Below, one piece after another: positions 1-6,553 of a DNA stretch of 6,553 nt (position 1 is its first letter; each line of letters starts with the position of its first letter). Source of the stretch: Thermoflexales bacterium (lineage in GTDB: Bacteria > Chloroflexota > Anaerolineae > B4-G1 > SLSP01); contig SLSP01000523.1 of assembly GCA_007130345.1 (NCBI GenBank), positions 1-6,553 on the forward strand, written 5' to 3'. The notes below the pieces were generated by a model. It was given only the letters and a program-made list of their open reading frames with translations. It had not been told where the DNA came from and made no database searches. Made by a program: the position numbers and the translations under genes.

Positions 1-406
1 CCAGGCCCACGCCGAGCAGGCCCGCCGGTTCATCCTGCCCCCAGATCACAAAGACGCCGATGCCGATAACGCTCCAGATCACCGCCCACATCAGCAGATA
101 GAGCAGCGCCTTGCCGCATCCTCCACCCTTTTCCGGCACCTGCGCCGATTGCGCCGGGGGAGCCGGCGGTGCTGGCGGAGACGCCATCGCCGGCTGCCGG
201 GCATCGCCGGGAGATGCCGCCCGCCATTGGCCGCCATCCTGGACAAACCACTGACCGGTGCGCTCCTGGAGCATCCACAACCGCCCGTGCGCATCAGTCA
301 AGCGCAACAAGTTAAGCTCCGAGCGGTACTGCTCCATCGTGATAACGCCACGAGCGCGCTGGTCTTCTAACCATCGAAAACGCTGTTCAGCTTCGTTAAA
401 ATCCAT
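1..406 (-). CDS. Small membrane protein with Trp-rich N-terminal module (partial, C-terminus beyond left edge)
   Basis: This frame is open from the start codon to the window edge, giving 135 codons with no stop. Residues 5-37 look like a short helical hairpin (AEQRFRWLEDQRARG, then a helix around EQYRSELNLL), resembling SHOCT-like segments. Residues 38-66 form a Trp-rich module (GRLWM, TGQWFVQDGGQW) of a kind I recall before membrane segments in Chloroflexota proteins. A Pro/Ala-rich linker spans about 70-92, followed by a basic, glycine-rich patch (K93, GGGCGK) and a hydrophobic helix at about 100-122 (ALLYLLMWAVIWSVIGIG). The N-terminal part is therefore probably cytoplasmic and the helix anchors it. 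The remaining residues (EPAGLLGVGL) may begin a second membrane helix. A second ATG lies one codon upstream at 409; the 406 ATG is chosen because it sits 5 nt from GGAGG, against 2 nt for the other. Function is unknown. The gene is divergent from the kinase and could share regulation with it, which is inference. The existence of the gene is more certain than the domain labels. Confidence 0.82.
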   Translation of the reverse strand, partial: MDFNEAEQRFRWLEDQRARGVITMEQYRSELNLLRLTDAHGRLWMLQERTGQWFVQDGGQWRAASPGDARQPAMASPPAPPAPPAQSAQVPEKGGGCGKALLYLLMWAVIWSVIGIGVFVIWGQDEPAGLLGVGL

Positions 407-411
407 CATCA

Positions 412-416
412 CCTCC
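412..416 (-). promoter_or_regulatory. Ribosome binding site of the leftward membrane-protein gene
   Basis: Read on the minus strand this is GGAGG, a strong match to the anti-16S consensus. It is followed by TGATGATG, which contains two tandem in-frame ATG codons starting at 409 and 406. Spacing is 2 nt to the first and 5 nt to the second, so the second is the more likely start. The choice changes the protein by one methionine only. Confidence 0.75.
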
Positions 417-426
417 ACTGAAGGGT

Positions 427-500
427 TGCCAAAGCTATTGTACCATGCCAAACCATGTATGGAAATCTGCACATGACTGCCCCCGCGCCCCAGTTGCCAA
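427..500. repeat. Three direct copies of TGCCAA across the divergent promoters
   Basis: TGCCAA occurs at 427-432, 446-451 and 495-500. The first and third copies are part of the longer shared word GTTGCCAA (425-432 and 493-500). The first lies at the predicted transcription start of the leftward gene, the second lies in that promoter's spacer, and the third overlaps the -35 of the rightward promoter. This placement suits a regulator binding site controlling both genes, but six-base words can recur by chance and no symmetric operator is visible. Confidence 0.3.
437..465 (-). promoter_or_regulatory. Predicted sigma-70-type promoter for the leftward gene
   Basis: On the minus strand TTTCCA (460-465) is followed after 17 nt by TACAAT (437-442). 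The -10 matches the consensus at 5 of 6 positions and the -35 at 4 of 6. The predicted transcript would begin near 430, leaving a leader of about 20-25 nt with the GGAGG site inside it. The call rests on hexamer matching and good spacing only. Confidence 0.5.
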
Positions 501-523
501 TTATCCCCGATTCAGTATATAAT
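494..523 (+). promoter_or_regulatory. Predicted sigma-70-type promoter for the multidomain kinase
   Basis: TTGCCA (494-499) matches the -35 consensus at 5 of 6 positions, and a perfect TATAAT lies at 518-523 with an 18-nt spacer. It stands in a locally AT-rich patch of a GC-rich window. The predicted transcription start is near 530, giving a leader of about 47 nt before the ATG. It is the strongest promoter-like signal in the window and is placed correctly for the large kinase gene. Confidence 0.68.
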
Positions 524-529
524 GGTAAT

Positions 530-562
530 GGTCGGAGCAGGGGGCTGTGAATCTAACCGACC
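530..562 (+). promoter_or_regulatory. Dyad / possible 5'-end hairpin in the kinase leader
   Basis: GGTCGG (530-535) and CCGACC (557-562) are perfect 6-bp inverted complements separated by 21 nt. The left arm coincides with the predicted transcription start and the right arm ends 4 nt before the ribosome binding site. In RNA this could form a stem at the very 5' end of the message, and in DNA it could serve as an operator. It lacks a U-tract, so it is not a classical terminator. The stem is short and the loop large, so its stability is uncertain. Confidence 0.35.
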
Positions 563-566
563 TATC

Positions 567-572
567 GAGGGG
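567..572 (+). promoter_or_regulatory. Ribosome binding site of the multidomain kinase
   Basis: GAGGGG lies 4 nt upstream of the ATG at 577 (the GAGG core is 6 nt upstream). It supports this ATG as the start. An in-frame GTG at 547, with GGAG 9 nt upstream and no stop in between, is an alternative that would add 10 residues. The ATG is preferred because it places the kinase glycine loop at residues 16-21, as is usual for the family. Confidence 0.72.
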
Positions 573-576
573 TATT

Positions 577-3500
577 ATGTCACAATTAATCAACAATCGC
601 TATAGGGTAGCCAAGGAACTGGGTGCCGGGGGGATGGGCACCGTCTATCTGGCGGAGGACACGCTCAACAACGGGCAGATGGTCGCGCTCAAGATGATCC
701 GCGCCGACTTGCTCGGCGAGCGCAACCTGGCCCAGTTCAAGTACGAGTTCGCGGCGATGGCGCAGTTGCGACACCCCAACCTGGTCGAGGTGTACGACTT
801 CGGCACATTCGCCGATAGCAAAGAGTACTTCTTCACGATGGAGTACGTCTCCGGTGAGGATTTGCCCACGCTGGCATCCCGATATTACGCGGCGGGCCTG
901 CTCGACTTCTCCTGGCTCTACGAAATCGCGGTGCAGGTGTGCCGCGCGCTGCAATACATCCACTCGCGGGGCTTCATCCACTATGACGTGAAGCCGCGCA
1001 ACATCCGCCTGATGCCCAACGGCCAGGTCAAGCTGATGGACTTCGGCCTCATCGGGCAGGCGCGCGGCGAAGGGCAACTCCGCTTGCGCGGCACGCCAGA
1101 ATACATCGCGCCAGAGCTGATCCGGGGCGATTCCGTCGATCACCGCGCTGACCTGTACTCCCTCGGCGTCTCGCTCTACGAGATCGTCACCGGTTCGCTG
1201 CCCTACAAGGACGAGAGCAGCACCACCGTGCTGCGCCAGCACGTCGAAGAGGCCATCACCCTGCCCGCCGACGTGGCCGAATACGTCCCGGACGCGCTTC
1301 AGCAATTGATCCGGCGGCTGCTGGACAAGGCCCCCGCCCGGCGCTACGGCAGCGCGAACGAGGTCATCCGCGAGATCAACGCCCTCACCAGCCTCAACTT
1401 CCCGGTGGAGACCCGCGAGACCAAGCGCGGCTACATCCAGAGCGGGGCCTTCGTCGGGCGCGACTTCGAGTTGGCGCGGCTCCAGGGCCTGCTGATGCGG
1501 ATGGTACAGGGGCAGGGCCGGCTGGTGCTCATCTCCGGCGCGGCGGGCGTGGGCAAGACCCGCCTGGTGCGCGAGGTGCGCCTCCGCGCGCAGATGCAGC
1601 GCGTCCTCGTCTGCGAGGGGGCGTGTCACGAGCACGCCCGCACGCCCTACCGCCCGTGGATCGCCATCTTCAAGCAGATGATCGCCTATCACCGGACATC
1701 CAACCCGGAATTGTTGCAGGAGTACGGCCCCGCGCTGGTGCAGTTGATGCCCGAACTCTTCGGCGCCCTCGGCATTACGGGCGCGGTAAATCATCAGGGG
1801 ATGGACAAGCAGCGGCTCCTGGAATGTGCCGCCGACTTCCTGATCGCCCCGGCTCGCCCGCTGATGCTGATCCTGGAAGACATGCACTACGCCGACGCCG
1901 AGACCGTCGAGTTGCTGGATTATATGGGGCAGCGGGCGCAGGAAGCGCGCCTGCTCCTGGTGGCCGCCTATCGGGATGACGAGATCGACCGGGCGCACCC
2001 GCTCAATACACTGGTGGGCCAATCGCGCTTCGTCAACGCCCGCGATTCGCGGACTTCGACCAGCGGCACCGAGCACCCCTACGAATTGCTCTCTCTGAAC
2101 CTGCTGACGGAGCAAGCCGTCGCCGACCTGCTCCACTCGATGCTCGGCATCGGACGGGCCGCCGACACCACCGCGCTCGCTTCGGGCCTGCTTCCCCGCC
2201 TGATGGACGAATCCGGCGGCAATCCCCTCTTCATCGAAAGCCTGATGCACAGCCTGGTCGAAGAAGACCTGCTGCAATACGACGGCGAAGCGTGGCGCGT
2301 CGATCTCGATGGCCTCAACCGCACCCCGGTAAGCATTCAGGAATCCGCGCTGCGGCGACTTTCGCGGCTGGAAGCGCGCAGCCTCGAGCTGCTGCGCTGG
2401 GCCGCCGTGATGGGGCAGTGGCTCGACTTCGACCTGCTGGCCGACATCACCGACCTGCCCCCGGACACGCTCTTCGGCCTGGTGCAAGAAGCCGTGCGCC
2501 GCCACGTCCTGGTGACGGCGGATCGGGCCGGAGAGATCGCCTACCGCTTCAGCAACGACCAGATGCGGCTGGCAATTTACAACACGCTGCCCGTGCAAGA
2601 GCGCGCGCGCCGCCACACCACTATCGGCGAAGCCCTCCGCGAGCGCTACCCCGAATCGGAAGTGGTGGAGTTGCTGGCCTGGCATTTCGAGCAGGCCGGG
2701 CAATTCGACCGCGCCTTGCGCTATGCCAAGATCGCCGGCGATAAGGCCCGCCGCGTCTACGCCAACGAGTCGGCCATCCACTATTACAGCCTGGCGCTGG
2801 ACTTCTCGCGCGCGGAGCAAGCCACCCCCAAGCCCAACGTCGTCTACGCCATCCTGGCCGGACGCGAGGAGGCTTACAAGATGGTGGGCGACCGCCAGGC
2901 CCAAATTGCCGATCTTGAGGAGATGGCGCAACTGGCTGCCGCGATGGGCGATGTCAGCCGCCAGGTCGAGGTGGTCACGCGGCAAGTGGCCCTGGCCTCG
3001 CAACTGGGCAACCAGGCGGAGGCCCGCAGCACCGCCGAAGCCGCGCTGGAACTGGCCCGCCAGGCCGAAGACCCCAAGCTCGAGGCCGAAAGCCTCACCT
3101 CGCTCGGCATTGCGATCTACCAGTTGGGCGATCCGGAGGCGGCTTACGCCGCGCACACCGAGGCGCTGGCAATTTTCCGCGCGCTCGGCGATCCCTCCGG
3201 CGAGGCCAACAACCTGTGGCGGCTCGGCAGCGTCTGCCGGATGCTCGGCAAGATCGACGAGGCGGAGGCGCACATGCAGGCCGCGCTCCCCATCTACCGG
3301 ATGCTGAACAATCGCCCCGGCGAGGCCGACGCCCTCAACGCCCTGGGCACCAACGCCCGCGACGCGGCGCTCCAGCGCGATTATTACGAGCAATCGCTGG
3401 ACATCGCCCGGATGATCGGCGACCGCCACCGGCTCAGTCGCGCCTACAACAACCTCGCCCTGGTCTACTGGAGCCTGGGCCTGTACGACCGCGCCCGCGA

Positions 3501-6500
3501 TTACATCGATCCCGCCGTGCAAATCCAACGCGATATGCAGGGACGGGCGGTATTGGCGAATTATATGGAAACGCTAGGGCGTGTGTACTTCGATTTGGGC
3601 GAATATCTGCTGGCACAGCAGTATTATGAAGAAGGCCGCGCCATCAGCCGCGACATTGGCAATCCCGCCGCCGAATCCATCTACTGGTATGGCCTGGGCC
3701 GCGTGGCGCAGGCCCGCGAGCATCCCGCGCAAGCCCGCGACCTCATCGAGGTGGCCTGCCAGATGCAGCGCGAGGGCGGCATCGTGGTCTTCCTCTACAC
3801 CAGCCTGGCCTGGATGGGGGAAGTCCACCTCGCGCTGGACGATTGGCCCGCCGCCGACCGGTACACCCGCGAGGCGGTGGAGGTCTTGGACAAGCTCGGT
3901 GGCGGCACCGGCGAATTCCCCCGGCAAGAGGTCTGGTGGCTGCGCTACCGGGTGCTCAAAGCCGACCCCGACGCGCCGGCCGACACGCTGAGTGATGACG
4001 CCTGGGCCGCGCTACAAACCGCGTACCACGAAATGTTGACGGGCATCGAGACCCTCAGCGACGAGGGCCTGCGGCGCAACTACCTCAACAAGGTGCAGAT
4101 CAACCGCGACATCGTCAACGAGTGGACGCGGCAACTCAAGCGGCGCGGCGACAGCGCGGTGCTCGACGAGATCGCCTCGGCGGTGATGGTGGAGCGCGAC
4201 GAGACCGCCGAGATGGCGCGGATGCGCGACAAGCTCAAGCGCGTGCTCGACATCAGCGTGCGGATGAACGAGACCCACGACGCCGCCTCGCTGCTCAACT
4301 TCGTGATGGATCAGGTGATCGAGTTGAGCGGGGCCGAGCGCGGCTTCCTGGTGCTGCTGGATGAGGAAGGCCAGTTCGACTTCAAGGTCGCGCTCGGCAT
4401 CGCTATGGAAGAGCTGGAGCGGGCGCAGGCCGAGGTGAGCTATACCGTGCTCGGCTCGGTGGCGCAATCCCGCCAGCCGGTGCTGCTGCAAGACGCCCTC
4501 ACCGATGAGCGCTTCGGCGCGCAGAGCAGCGTGCTGGAACTGAACCTGCGCTCGGTGCTGTGCGTGCCGCTGCTCTCCGGCTCGGAGCTTATCGGCATGA
4601 TCTACGCCGATAACCGCTCCGTCAGCGGGCGCTTCTCGCAGGCCGATTTGGATATGATGATGATTTTCGCCAACCAGGCGGCCACCGCCATCGAAAACGC
4701 CAATCTTTACGAGGGGTTGGTGGTGGCGAACCGCGAGTTGGAAGCGTGGACGCGCACCCTGGAGGAGCGGGTGGAGGAGCGCACCGCAGCCTTGCAGACA
4801 GCCAACGCCGTGCTTTCGCGGCGCGCGGTGCAGTTGGAAACCAGCAACCAGGTCGGCCAACAGGCCACGTCGATTTTGGGGCTGGATGACCTGCTCCCCA
4901 AAGTCGTCGAGTTGATTCAGACCCAATTCGGGTACTACTTCGTCGGCGTCTGGCTGCTCAACGAGGCCGACAATACCATCTGTCTGCGGGCCGGCACCGG
5001 GAGCGCGGGACAGAAGATGCTGGACACGGGCTTTACGGTATCCCTGGACGCGCGCAGCGTCATCGGCGCGGTATGCCGCACCGGACAATACCGCCTGGTG
5101 GATGATGTGACCGCCACCGGTGATTTCTTGCGCGTTGAGGCCTTGCCCGATGTGGCTTCTGAACTGGCCTTGCCCTTGCGGATGGGCGAACGCGCCTTTG
5201 GCGTGCTGAACATCGCCAGTGATCGCCGGGCGGCCTTTGGCGATGAAGATCGCGTGGTACTGGAAAGCCTCGCCGCGCAGATCGCCATCGCCATCCGTAA
5301 CGCGCAGCTTTACGAATCCGAGCAGCAGCGCCGCCAGTTGGCCGAATTGCTAGAAGAGGCCGGGCGCGCGCTGACCAGCAGCCTGGATATGAGCGAAGTC
5401 CCCGGCAGCATCCTCGACCTGCTCGCCTCCCTCATGCCCTACACGCGGGGCGTGGTGATGATTCAGCAGGGAGAGCGGCTCAAGACTGTGGCGCAGCGCG
5501 GCTTCCCCGACGACGCCCGCGCGCAAGACATAGAAATGCCCATCCGCGAGGGCGATGTCTACCAGCAGTTGGCCCGCAAGGGGCAGCCCATCATCATCCA
5601 CGATGTGACCCAGGAGCAAGGATGGCAGCAGGTGGACTGGCTGCCGCTGAATCGCTCCTGGCTCGGCGTCCCCCTGATCGCCAAAGACCACATCATCGGC
5701 ATGATCTCGCTGACGCGGAAGGAGGCGCGGGCCTTTGGCGACGAGGAGGCCACCTGGGTGCAAGCGTTCGCCGCGCAGGCCGGCATCGCGCTGGAAAACG
5801 CCCGCCTCTATGCCGAAATCACCCGCTTCAACGAGAAGCTGGAGCAGATGGTGGCGGAGCGCACGGAGGAACTGAACCGCGCTTACGAGAACCTGGAGCA
5901 GCTCGACAAGACCAAGAGCGACTTCATCGACGTGGCGGCTCACGAGTTGCGCACGCCGCTCACGGTGATCAAGGGCTACACGCAGATTCTACGCACCAAC
6001 GCCGCCGTCCAGGCCGAAGAGAGCCTGGAGCGCGTCATCGAGGGGATTCTGGCGGGCAGCGACCGGATGCACGAGATCGTCAACAGTATGCTGGACGTGG
6101 CGAAGATCGACAGTCAGGCGCTCAAGATGGTCAAGGAATTCAACAAGCTGCACGACATCATCCAGCGCGTCCACATCGGCTTTATGACCTCGCTGCGCGA
6201 CCGCGATCTGACGCTGACGATTGCGGACGTCGAAGCCCTGCCTCCGGTGCTTTCTGACGCCGACCTGATCTACAAGGTCTTCTATCAACTTATCACCAAC
6301 GCCATCAAGTACACGCCGGATGGCGGGCGCATCACCATCCAGGGGCGGGACTATATCGACGCCAACGGGGAGCCAATGGTAGAAGTCGCCATCATTGATA
6401 CGGGCATCGGCATCGACCCGGAGCAGCAAGAACTGATTTTTGAGAAATTCTACCAGACCGGCGAGCTAGAATTCCACTCTTCGGGCAAGACCAAGTTCAA

Positions 6501-6553
6501 GGGCGGCGGCCCCGGCCTGGGATTGGCGATTGCGCGCGGCATCATGCTGGCCC
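577..6553 (+). CDS. HstK-like hybrid Ser/Thr kinase - STAND NTPase - TPR - triple GAF - histidine kinase (partial, C-terminus beyond right edge)
   Basis: A single open frame of 1992 codons, lacking only its C-terminus. Domains in order: (1) Ser/Thr kinase, about 8-272: glycine loop GAGGMG (16-21), K39 in VALK, helix-C E57, HYDVKPRN with catalytic D137 and N142, DFG 155-157, APE 178-180. (2) STAND/AAA_16-like NTPase, about 292-560: Walker A GAAGVGKT (321-328), Walker B LILED (431-435), GGNPLF near 547-552, then a helical region to about 700. (3) TPR solenoid, about 705-1125, with roughly 40-residue LGD...EA...AL repeats. (4) Helical linker, about 1142-1230. (5) GAF1, about 1236-1376. (6) Charged coiled coil, about 1386-1425. 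(7) GAF2, about 1436-1578. (8) GAF3, about 1600-1742. (9) Linker helix, about 1750-1780. (10) Histidine kinase: H-box H1789-E-L-R-T-P, N-box N1908, G1 D1941-TGIG, F-box F1955, G2 GGGPGLGL (1976-1983). No signal peptide or membrane helix is visible, so a soluble cytoplasmic sensor is likely. Known relatives in layout are the cyanobacterial HstK proteins; the kinase plus NTPase half also resembles PknK. Ligand, protein substrates and response regulator are not shown, and a fused receiver beyond the edge is possible. Confidence 0.95.
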   Translation, partial: MSQLINNRYRVAKELGAGGMGTVYLAEDTLNNGQMVALKMIRADLLGERNLAQFKYEFAAMAQLRHPNLVEVYDFGTFADSKEYFFTMEYVSGEDLPTLASRYYAAGLLDFSWLYEIAVQVCRALQYIHSRGFIHYDVKPRNIRLMPNGQVKLMDFGLIGQARGEGQLRLRGTPEYIAPELIRGDSVDHRADLYSLGVSLYEIVTGSLPYKDESSTTVLRQHVEEAITLPADVAEYVPDALQQLIRRLLDKAPARRYGSANEVIREINALTSLNFPVETRETKRGYIQSGAFVGRDFELARLQGLLMRMVQGQGRLVLISGAAGVGKTRLVREVRLRAQMQRVLVCEGACHEHARTPYRPWIAIFKQMIAYHRTSNPELLQEYGPALVQLMPELFGALGITGAVNHQGMDKQRLLECAADFLIAPARPLMLILEDMHYADAETVELLDYMGQRAQEARLLLVAAYRDDEIDRAHPLNTLVGQSRFVNARDSRTSTSGTEHPYELLSLNLLTEQAVADLLHSMLGIGRAADTTALASGLLPRLMDESGGNPLFIESLMHSLVEEDLLQYDGEAWRVDLDGLNRTPVSIQESALRRLSRLEARSLELLRWAAVMGQWLDFDLLADITDLPPDTLFGLVQEAVRRHVLVTADRAGEIAYRFSNDQMRLAIYNTLPVQERARRHTTIGEALRERYPESEVVELLAWHFEQAGQFDRALRYAKIAGDKARRVYANESAIHYYSLALDFSRAEQATPKPNVVYAILAGREEAYKMVGDRQAQIADLEEMAQLAAAMGDVSRQVEVVTRQVALASQLGNQAEARSTAEAALELARQAEDPKLEAESLTSLGIAIYQLGDPEAAYAAHTEALAIFRALGDPSGEANNLWRLGSVCRMLGKIDEAEAHMQAALPIYRMLNNRPGEADALNALGTNARDAALQRDYYEQSLDIARMIGDRHRLSRAYNNLALVYWSLGLYDRARDYIDPAVQIQRDMQGRAVLANYMETLGRVYFDLGEYLLAQQYYEEGRAISRDIGNPAAESIYWYGLGRVAQAREHPAQARDLIEVACQMQREGGIVVFLYTSLAWMGEVHLALDDWPAADRYTREAVEVLDKLGGGTGEFPRQEVWWLRYRVLKADPDAPADTLSDDAWAALQTAYHEMLTGIETLSDEGLRRNYLNKVQINRDIVNEWTRQLKRRGDSAVLDEIASAVMVERDETAEMARMRDKLKRVLDISVRMNETHDAASLLNFVMDQVIELSGAERGFLVLLDEEGQFDFKVALGIAMEELERAQAEVSYTVLGSVAQSRQPVLLQDALTDERFGAQSSVLELNLRSVLCVPLLSGSELIGMIYADNRSVSGRFSQADLDMMMIFANQAATAIENANLYEGLVVANRELEAWTRTLEERVEERTAALQTANAVLSRRAVQLETSNQVGQQATSILGLDDLLPKVVELIQTQFGYYFVGVWLLNEADNTICLRAGTGSAGQKMLDTGFTVSLDARSVIGAVCRTGQYRLVDDVTATGDFLRVEALPDVASELALPLRMGERAFGVLNIASDRRAAFGDEDRVVLESLAAQIAIAIRNAQLYESEQQRRQLAELLEEAGRALTSSLDMSEVPGSILDLLASLMPYTRGVVMIQQGERLKTVAQRGFPDDARAQDIEMPIREGDVYQQLARKGQPIIIHDVTQEQGWQQVDWLPLNRSWLGVPLIAKDHIIGMISLTRKEARAFGDEEATWVQAFAAQAGIALENARLYAEITRFNEKLEQMVAERTEELNRAYENLEQLDKTKSDFIDVAAHELRTPLTVIKGYTQILRTNAAVQAEESLERVIEGILAGSDRMHEIVNSMLDVAKIDSQALKMVKEFNKLHDIIQRVHIGFMTSLRDRDLTLTIADVEALPPVLSDADLIYKVFYQLITNAIKYTPDGGRITIQGRDYIDANGEPMVEVAIIDTGIGIDPEQQELIFEKFYQTGELEFHSSGKTKFKGGGPGLGLAIARGIMLA

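Noticed and set aside
30..278. Minus-strand open frame of 82 codons, with the overlapping 91-294 minus and 149-370 plus frames.
   Set aside because: They overlap the leftward membrane-protein gene in other phases. That gene has a strong ribosome binding site, a promoter and a coherent protein layout, and these do not.
530..562. Intrinsic terminator or attenuator upstream of the kinase.
   Set aside because: The 6-bp stem has a 21-nt loop and is not followed by a T-tract, so a classical terminator is not supported.
2723..3307. Plus-strand open frames in other phases (also 1623-1979, 2292-2744, 3216-3629, 3581-3991, 5622-6257).
   Set aside because: They overlap the kinase gene in shifted phase. 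Their translations are rich in R, P, A and S without domain signals, which is typical of out-of-frame reading of GC-rich DNA.
586..3528. A 980-codon open frame on the minus strand.
   Set aside because: It lies exactly opposite the kinase/NTPase/TPR coding sequence. It exists because the sense frame lacks TTA, CTA and TCA codons there, as expected from strong GC-rich codon bias. Its translation is rich in H, V, G, L and Q with no recognisable domain, while the sense frame carries a full series of motifs.
4012..5088. A 358-codon open frame on the minus strand.
   Set aside because: It is opposite the linker, GAF1, coiled coil and early GAF2, shows the same composition artefact and has no recognisable motif.
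4282..5800. GAF domains as bilin-binding photoreceptors (phytochrome or cyanobacteriochrome type).
   Set aside because: No Cys-His chromophore-attachment motif occurs in any of the three GAF domains. Cysteines such as C1329 and C1500 sit in ordinary GAF strand or loop positions.
5350..5943. A 197-codon minus-strand frame, and the minus-strand frame at 5989-6429.
   Set aside because: Both lie opposite GAF3 and the histidine kinase, whose motifs are clear on the plus strand.
1..6553. CRISPR array, tRNA, rRNA, insertion sequence or transposase.
   Set aside because: No regular repeat-spacer pattern, RNA gene signature, terminal inverted repeats or transposase motifs were seen by eye. The window is almost fully explained by two genes and their shared intergenic region.

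Overview
The window holds two divergent genes, both cut by the window edges, separated by a compact intergenic regulatory region of about 170 bp. The sequence is GC-rich. The style of both proteins suggests a member of the Chloroflexota (Anaerolineae-like): a giant kinase built from many signalling modules, and a small protein with a tryptophan-rich 'GxW...GxxW' module before a membrane segment. This assignment rests on recalled family resemblance, not on a search.

Region 1 (1-406, minus strand) is the N-terminal 135 codons of a small membrane protein: a short helical segment, a Trp-rich module, a Pro/Ala linker and at least one transmembrane helix. It continues past the left edge.

Region 2 (407-576) is intergenic. 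It carries a sigma-70-type promoter for each direction, back to back, three copies of TGCCAA spread across both promoters, a 6-bp dyad at the predicted start of the kinase transcript, and a clear ribosome binding site for each gene.

Region 3 (577-6553, plus strand) is one uninterrupted reading frame of at least 1992 codons. It encodes an HstK-like hybrid sensor: Ser/Thr protein kinase, then STAND/AAA_16-type NTPase, TPR solenoid, helical linker, GAF, coiled coil, GAF, GAF, coiled coil, histidine-kinase dimerisation domain and HATPase domain. The frame is still open at the right edge, inside the glycine-rich G2 box of the HATPase.

The layout predicts that a ligand or partner is sensed by the TPR, NTPase and GAF modules and passed to two kinase outputs of different chemistry in one polypeptide. 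The most notable details are a non-RD Ser/Thr kinase (HYD instead of HRD) with a short activation segment that has no Ser/Thr before the P+1 threonine, and a histidine-kinase-style linker helix between GAF1 and GAF2 that has no kinase after it. Very long open frames on the opposite strand are composition shadows.
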